Below, piece after piece: positions 59,893 through 64,000 of a DNA stretch of 64,000 nucleotides; position 1 is the stretch's first letter; every line of letters begins with the position of its first letter. This DNA is from Nitrospirillum amazonense (lineage in GTDB: Bacteria; Pseudomonadota; Alphaproteobacteria; Azospirillales; Azospirillaceae): the NCBI RefSeq assembly GCF_007828045.1, contig NZ_VITN01000018.1:62001-126000 (forward strand), written 5' to 3'. Under the pieces are notes generated by a model. It did not search any database. It was not told where the DNA came from and saw nothing but the letters and a program-made list of their open reading frames with translations. A program made the translations under genes and the position numbers.

Positions 59893-59932
59893 CGCGAAAC
59901 GAGTGCTTCCCCATTCGTTTCGCGGAGCACTC
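59893..59932 (+). promoter_or_regulatory. Leader structure: nested inverted repeats, possible pseudoknot, before TonB receptor
   Basis: Stem 1: CGCGAAACGA (59893-59902) with TCGTTTCGCG (59915-59924), 10 perfect pairs. Stem 2: GAGTGCT (59901-59907), mostly in the loop of stem 1, with AGCACTC (59926-59932). Together they form an H-type pseudoknot whose second stem covers the GGAG ribosome-binding site (59924-59927), 9 bases before the ATG. A DNA operator is the alternative. Confidence 0.5.
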
Positions 59933-59936
59933 TTCC

Positions 59937-62171
59937 ATGGTTCGCCGGGCCTCGTTTTCCCCCGTTGCCGTTTCCTCGTTGCTGCTGGGGACTGCCCTCT
60001 GCGCGCTGACGGCATCCGCGTCGGCTCAGACGGTCCCGGCGCCGGTGGCCGAGGTGGCGCCGGACCTGGACGCCAGCGGCGGCGGCATCGCCGACATCGT
60101 GGTCACGGCGGAAAAACGCCAGACCCGGCTGCAGGAAACGCCCATCGCGCTGTCGGCCTACACCGGCGACGCCATCGCCGACCAGCACATCAGCACGGTG
60201 CGCGATCTGGCGGGCTTGGTGCCCGGCCTGACGGTGCCGCGCGGCGGCATCACGCCGACGACGCAGCTGTTCTTCCTGCGCGGGATTGGTGAGACCGACC
60301 CCATCTTCGACCCCGCCATCGCCCAGTACGTCGATGATGTCTACATCCCGCGCTCCATCGCCGCGTCCCCCCTGTTGGCGGAACTGGAGCGGGTGGAGGT
60401 CTTGCGCGGGCCGCAGGGCACGCTCTACGGCCGCAACACCAGCGCCGGCGCCATCCGCTACATCACCCGCGACCCGAATGACGAGGTGCGGCTGGCGGTG
60501 GACGCCGGGGTCGGCACCTGGGGCGCGTTCGAGACCCACGGCTACGTCTCCGGCCCCCTGATCGCCAACAAGCTGTACGCCAGCCTGGCCTACGGCCATG
60601 AGCAGCACGACGGCTACACCCACGATCCCACCATCAACAAGGACGTGAACGACCTGAACGTGGACAGCGCCCGGGCCAAGCTGCGCCTGCAGGCGACGGA
60701 CGATCTGGACATCCAGCTGACCCTGGATGCCAAGCGCGACCGCTCCACCACCGCCTATTACACTCCCCATAACCAGCCGGGCGGCGGCTTCGACCCGTCG
60801 CTGTCGTTCGCGGAGCCGCAGCCGCAGAACAACTCCAACTCCGGCGGGGCGGCCCTACGCATCACCCAGGCGCTGGGCGACAAACTGACCTTGAAGTCCG
60901 TCACCGCCTACCGCCTGTTCGGCCAGGCGCCGGTCTCTTACGACAATGACGGCGAGGCGGCGGTGAAGCAGGTGAACTTCATCCGCTATTACGAGAATGA
61001 GCTGACGCAGGAATTCCAGGCCAACGGCAGTTGGGGGCCGCTGGATTTCACCAGCGGCCTGTTCTACCTGCATGAAAACTTCTCCAGCGACCGCAACGGC
61101 TTCAGCTATCCCAGCCTGGCCAACCCGCCGCAGGATCAGGTGGGCAACACCAAGACCGACAGCTACGCGGCCTACGGTCAGGGGGACTACCACGTCACCG
61201 ACAAGCTGACGGGCACGGTAGGCCTGCGCTACACCATCGAAAGCCGCGACTTCACCTATCGACAGTTCGACGACACCGTGACCGGCGCCCGCATCACCGA
61301 CGCCGCCGGCAACCCCATCGTGCCGGCCACGGCCACCAACAAGGCCGGCGCCTTCCAAACCAAGTCGGACGCCACCTGGTACTCGCTGACGCCCAAGTTC
61401 GGCGTGTCCTACCAGTGGACGCCGGACGTGCTGACTTATGCCAGCTATGCCAAGGGCTTCAAAGCCGGCGGCTTCGACAATCGCGCCAGCGCTTTGATCA
61501 ACGCCCAGCTGCCCTATCAGCCGGAAAAGGTCGAGACCTACGAGGTGGGCGTGAAAAGCCAGTGGTGGGAACGGCGCCTGCTGATCAATCTGGCGCTCTA
61601 CTACAACGACTACTCCAACCTGCAGGCGACGGCGACCGACCCGGCCACCCTGCGCTCCCGCCGCCTGAACGCGGCGTCGGCCCATACTGAGGGCTTTGAG
61701 CTGGAAACCACCTTTCAGCCCTTCGACGGGCTGCGCTGGAACAATTCCGCCAGCTACACCTTGGCGCTGTACGACCAGTTCCCGAACTACGCCGGCATCG
61801 GCACCAGCGCCAGCGGCAACCGGCTGCCCTACGCCCCGCGCTGGACCTTCCGCACGGCGCCGACCTACACCCTGCCGCTGGCGGTGCCGGGCCAGGCGCA
61901 GGTGGGCGTGGACGCCCAGTACCAGAGCCTGTCCTACGCCGACATCGCCAATTCCTGGCAGGTGGCCATCCCGGCGCAGTGGAACGTCAACCTGTTCGCC
62001 AAATACACGACGGAGGACGAGCGCTGGACCTTCTCCGCCACCGTGCGCAACCTGGCCGACCGCCGCCTGCCCCAGGGCGGCAGCTACTCCGCCTCCGCCG
62101 CCGGCACGGTCTGGTACTACGTGGAAAGCCCGCCGCGCACCGTGTTCTTCAAGGTGGGGTACAAGCTTTAG
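59937..62171 (+). CDS. TonB-dependent outer-membrane receptor
   Basis: 744 residues. Signal peptide ending LTASASAQ, TonB box ADIVVTAEKR, plug (about 55-175; FLRGIGETDPIFDPAIAQYVDDVYIPR, VEVLRGPQGTLYGRNTSAGAI) and a barrel ending ...TVFFKVGYKL. The plug is of the FecA/BtuB-like group common in sphingomonads and related bacteria for uptake of complex organic ligands or siderophores. Ligand unknown. A terminator follows 20 bases after the stop. Confidence 0.93.
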   Translation: MVRRASFSPVAVSSLLLGTALCALTASASAQTVPAPVAEVAPDLDASGGGIADIVVTAEKRQTRLQETPIALSAYTGDAIADQHISTVRDLAGLVPGLTVPRGGITPTTQLFFLRGIGETDPIFDPAIAQYVDDVYIPRSIAASPLLAELERVEVLRGPQGTLYGRNTSAGAIRYITRDPNDEVRLAVDAGVGTWGAFETHGYVSGPLIANKLYASLAYGHEQHDGYTHDPTINKDVNDLNVDSARAKLRLQATDDLDIQLTLDAKRDRSTTAYYTPHNQPGGGFDPSLSFAEPQPQNNSNSGGAALRITQALGDKLTLKSVTAYRLFGQAPVSYDNDGEAAVKQVNFIRYYENELTQEFQANGSWGPLDFTSGLFYLHENFSSDRNGFSYPSLANPPQDQVGNTKTDSYAAYGQGDYHVTDKLTGTVGLRYTIESRDFTYRQFDDTVTGARITDAAGNPIVPATATNKAGAFQTKSDATWYSLTPKFGVSYQWTPDVLTYASYAKGFKAGGFDNRASALINAQLPYQPEKVETYEVGVKSQWWERRLLINLALYYNDYSNLQATATDPATLRSRRLNAASAHTEGFELETTFQPFDGLRWNNSASYTLALYDQFPNYAGIGTSASGNRLPYAPRWTFRTAPTYTLPLAVPGQAQVGVDAQYQSLSYADIANSWQVAIPAQWNVNLFAKYTTEDERWTFSATVRNLADRRLPQGGSYSASAAGTVWYYVESPPRTVFFKVGYKL

Positions 62172-62191
62172 GCTGAAGCTTGGCCGGGTTG

Positions 62192-62229
62192 GAAAGGGCA
62201 GGCCGGTCAGGGCCTGCCCTTTCGTCTTT
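62192..62229. terminator. Rho-independent terminator, probably bidirectional
   Basis: Perfect 12-bp stem GAAAGGGCAGGC/GCCTGCCCTTTC (62192-62203 with 62212-62223), 8-base loop, then GTCTTTG. Lies between the TonB receptor and the convergent duplicated-domain gene. Confidence 0.8.
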
Positions 62230-62239
62230 GCCGCGGCCG

Positions 62240-62767
62240 TCAGACTGGTAGGACCAGGTTGGTGCCTTCCTGGCAGGCGAAGGCATAGGTCTTGCCATTC
62301 AGCGTATATTCGATGCTGAAGCTCTTGTGCGGGCCCGCGTCGGGGTCTGGGCCCAGGACGGCGTTGTTGACGGGGATGGTATAGTTGCCCTGGTTGACCA
62401 ACGCTTGGCAGATGGCGGTGACATCGTTGCCGTTCTTGCCCGTGCCGTAGACGGCAGAGCGCACGGTGACATTGCCGGTCGGGGCCAGCGGGTTCTGCGG
62501 TGACGTGTGGGCCGTGGGCGGAACCGGAACCAGATCCAGGACGGTGCCCTCGATGCATCCCAAGGCGATGGGGGCGCCATTATTCAGCTGCGGACTCTTG
62601 TAGAGGATGCCGAAGCTCTTCTTGTTGCCCTTATCGGGATCACCGAAGGTGTCGTTGTTCACGGCGATGTCGTCATTGCCGTCATTCACCAAGCCCTGGC
62701 ACGTCTCGGTGACGTCGAAGCCGTTTTTGGTGGTCCCATAAACGGCATTCAGCACGGTGATGGTCAT
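62240..62767 (-). CDS. Protein with two tandem copies of a small beta-rich domain (unknown function)
   Basis: 175 residues from the ATG at 62767, six bases after AAGGA. Two repeats of roughly 75-80 residues: residues 1-82 (VLNAVYGTTKNGFDVTETCQ, DIAVNNDTFGDPDKGNKKSF) and 97-175 (VRSAVYGTGKNGNDVTAICQ, TIPVNNAVLGPDPDAGPHKSF), each with a central Cys and a C-terminal Cys in IALGCIEGT/FACQEGT. The pattern recalls DUF3395-like domains of DnaJ proteins, but this is by eye. No signal peptide; cytosolic or released by another route. Confidence 0.75.
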   Translation of the reverse strand: MTITVLNAVYGTTKNGFDVTETCQGLVNDGNDDIAVNNDTFGDPDKGNKKSFGILYKSPQLNNGAPIALGCIEGTVLDLVPVPPTAHTSPQNPLAPTGNVTVRSAVYGTGKNGNDVTAICQALVNQGNYTIPVNNAVLGPDPDAGPHKSFSIEYTLNGKTYAFACQEGTNLVLPV

Positions 62768-63167
62768 AATCTTTCCTTCCCTTGTCATTTGGGGGATGCG
62801 CGGCTCAAGGGCTGGCATCGCTTTTCGCGCATTAACATACGGTTGTCTGTCGTGCGCAGATTGCCCCTTATAATAGAAAATCATCACTAAATCCGGAAGA
62901 CGGATAATCCTGTCCTGGTGGTATATCAACAAACGTACACAACTAATGAGAGTTGAGCGCCAGAGGGTACGCCCTCAGAGTCAATCACCGATACCAACGG
63001 GGTAGTTTCAGGCGCACTGTGGTCGCGAGAGACCAAAGGACCTATCGGCCAGCGGCGGCGAGCCGCTTTTAAGCCCGGCTTGAGGAAAACTCGATTTTCC
63101 CAGGCCAGGCCCGGTTCCTATGGTTGCTGTCCACCCACCCATTGATGCCACCAGGCGGAGGGACGAG
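62768..63167. other. Divergent intergenic region
   Basis: 400 bases, partly AT-rich (62820-62960), between the duplicated-domain gene and the thiol dioxygenase. Contains an isolated TATAAT (62869-62874) without a matching -35. No gene supported. Confidence 0.5.
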
Positions 63168-63791
63168 ATGAGCGAGATCACCAACCCCGAGGCGCCGGCG
63201 CGGCTGCGTGCCTTCATCGGGCGGCTGGATTCCCTGGTGGACCAGCGCCTGCCGGAGGGCGCGTTGCTGGACCAGGCGCGGGACGCGCTGGCCGAACTGG
63301 TGGCCCAGGACGACTGGCTGCCCGCGGCCTATGCCGAGCCCGATCCGGTGCGCTATCGCCAGTTCCTGCTCTATGCCGATCCGGACGGGCGCTATTCCGT
63401 GGTCAGCTTCGTGTGGGGCCCGGGGCAGGAGACGCCGGTGCACGACCATACCGTCTGGGGCCTGGTGGGCATCCTGCGGGGAAGCGAATATTCCCAGCGG
63501 TTCGTCGTCGGCTCCCGCGATGAACTGGTGGCCATCGGCCCCAGGCAGCGCTTTGAGGCGGGGGAGGTGGAGACGTTGTCGCCGCAGACCGGCGACATCC
63601 ACCGCGTCACCAACGCCCACCTGGACCGCACCTCCGTCAGCATCCATGTCTATGGCGCCGATATCGGCCAGGTGCGGCGCTGGGTCTACCCGGCGGAAGG
63701 GCCGCGCAAGCCCTTCATCTCCGGCTACAGCAATGCCGGCGCCACGCCCGCCTTCACCGTCACCCGTACGCCGTCCCTGGAGCACGCCTGA
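63168..63791 (+). CDS. Cysteine dioxygenase-type thiol dioxygenase (cupin)
   Basis: 207 residues from the ATG at 63168, six bases after GGAGG. Cupin fold with iron ligands H92 and H94 in PVHDHTVWG and H145 in GDIHRVTN; no second Cys for the Cys-Tyr crosslink at the usual place. It oxidises cysteine or 3-mercaptopropionate to the sulfinate. The YRQFLL segment has Gln where the mercaptopropionate enzymes do, so the latter substrate is possible (inference). Overlaps the rhodanese gene start. Confidence 0.87.
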   Translation: MSEITNPEAPARLRAFIGRLDSLVDQRLPEGALLDQARDALAELVAQDDWLPAAYAEPDPVRYRQFLLYADPDGRYSVVSFVWGPGQETPVHDHTVWGLVGILRGSEYSQRFVVGSRDELVAIGPRQRFEAGEVETLSPQTGDIHRVTNAHLDRTSVSIHVYGADIGQVRRWVYPAEGPRKPFISGYSNAGATPAFTVTRTPSLEHA

Positions 63792-64000
63792 TGTCCTTCG
63801 TCCCCGCCGCCGCCGCCACGCCCGCCGAGGTCCGCCTCACCCTGATTGCCCGGCGCGAACTGGCTTTGCTGGACGTGCGGGAGGAGGACCCCTACGCCCA
63901 GGCCCATCCGCTGTTCGCCGCCAATCTGCCCCTGTCGCGGCTGGAGCTGGAAGTGTTGGATCGCGTGCCCCGGCGCGACACCGCCATTGTGCTGTACGAC
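63791..64000 (+). CDS. Rhodanese-like sulfurtransferase (3' end outside window)
   Basis: The first 70 codons are visible, starting at an ATG that overlaps the dioxygenase stop (TGATG). LIARRELALLDVREEDPYAQAHPLFAANLPLSRLE is the N-terminal rhodanese signature. The active-site Cys loop lies beyond the window. Coupling to a thiol dioxygenase suggests handling of sulfane or sulfinate sulfur. Confidence 0.8.
   Translation, partial: MSFVPAAAATPAEVRLTLIARRELALLDVREEDPYAQAHPLFAANLPLSRLELEVLDRVPRRDTAIVLYD

Overview
The window is GC-rich, tightly packed chromosomal DNA from an alphaproteobacterium. Overall gene content (cytochrome bo3 oxidase, TonB receptors with SapC, Sec-dependent formate dehydrogenase, ECF41 sigma factor) would fit the Rhodospirillales/Azospirillaceae. 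The genus is inference only: there is no rRNA gene or other taxonomic marker here. Both ends cut a gene (a 3' piece of cheB on the left, a 5' piece of a rhodanese-like gene on the right). Apart from two toxin-antitoxin pairs and a possible SDR/LysR insertion, it looks like ordinary chromosome.

Layout. 1-3.3 kb: end of cheB and a REC-PAS-GAF-GGDEF-EAL c-di-GMP protein. 3.3-7.3 kb: AraC-type regulator divergent from an acyl-CoA dehydrogenase-etfB-etfA operon, closed by a bidirectional terminator shared with a higBA toxin-antitoxin pair (7.3-8.0 kb). 8.2-12.1 kb: ABM monooxygenase, a XenA-type old yellow enzyme with its NemR-like repressor and two matching operators, a quinone oxidoreductase and methylmalonyl-CoA epimerase. 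12.1-18.4 kb: hybrid histidine kinase and cyoABCD (minus strand). 18.5-25.8 kb: AlkB-like dioxygenase, a complete RND efflux operon, and an O6-alkylguanine-DNA methyltransferase.

26.2-38.5 kb is the functional centre: a membrane-bound formate dehydrogenase whose alpha subunit reads through an in-frame TGA as selenocysteine (SECIS hairpin directly after it), its beta and gamma subunits, fdhE, then selD, tRNA-Sec, selB and selA. Thus the selenoprotein and the whole dedicated Sec synthesis/insertion apparatus sit within 12 kb; selA-selB-tRNA-Sec look like one transcript. A CTCC-motif permease and an unrecognised 186-residue protein are interspersed.

38.6-45.6 kb: outer-membrane barrel, a 39-codon membrane ORF, SapC protein, TonB receptor, divergent LysR regulator, and a PIN/RHH toxin-antitoxin pair beneath a 32-bp perfect palindrome. 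45.6-50 kb: class II aldolase, orphan sulfonate-type binding lipoprotein, alpha/beta hydrolase-OsmC fusion, SDR/LysR pair. 51.6-57.7 kb: a six-gene sulfonate-use operon (permease, ATPase, acyl-CoA-dehydrogenase-like flavoprotein, SsuD monooxygenase, 2-hydroxyacid dehydrogenase, binding lipoprotein). 57.8-59.2 kb: AhpD-like protein plus ECF41 sigma factor with a recognisable ECF41 promoter. 59.4-64 kb: small unknown protein, second TonB receptor with a structured leader, an internally duplicated protein, and a thiol dioxygenase-rhodanese pair. Sulfur themes (sulfonate uptake and desulfonation, thiol dioxygenase, rhodanese) recur in the right third.
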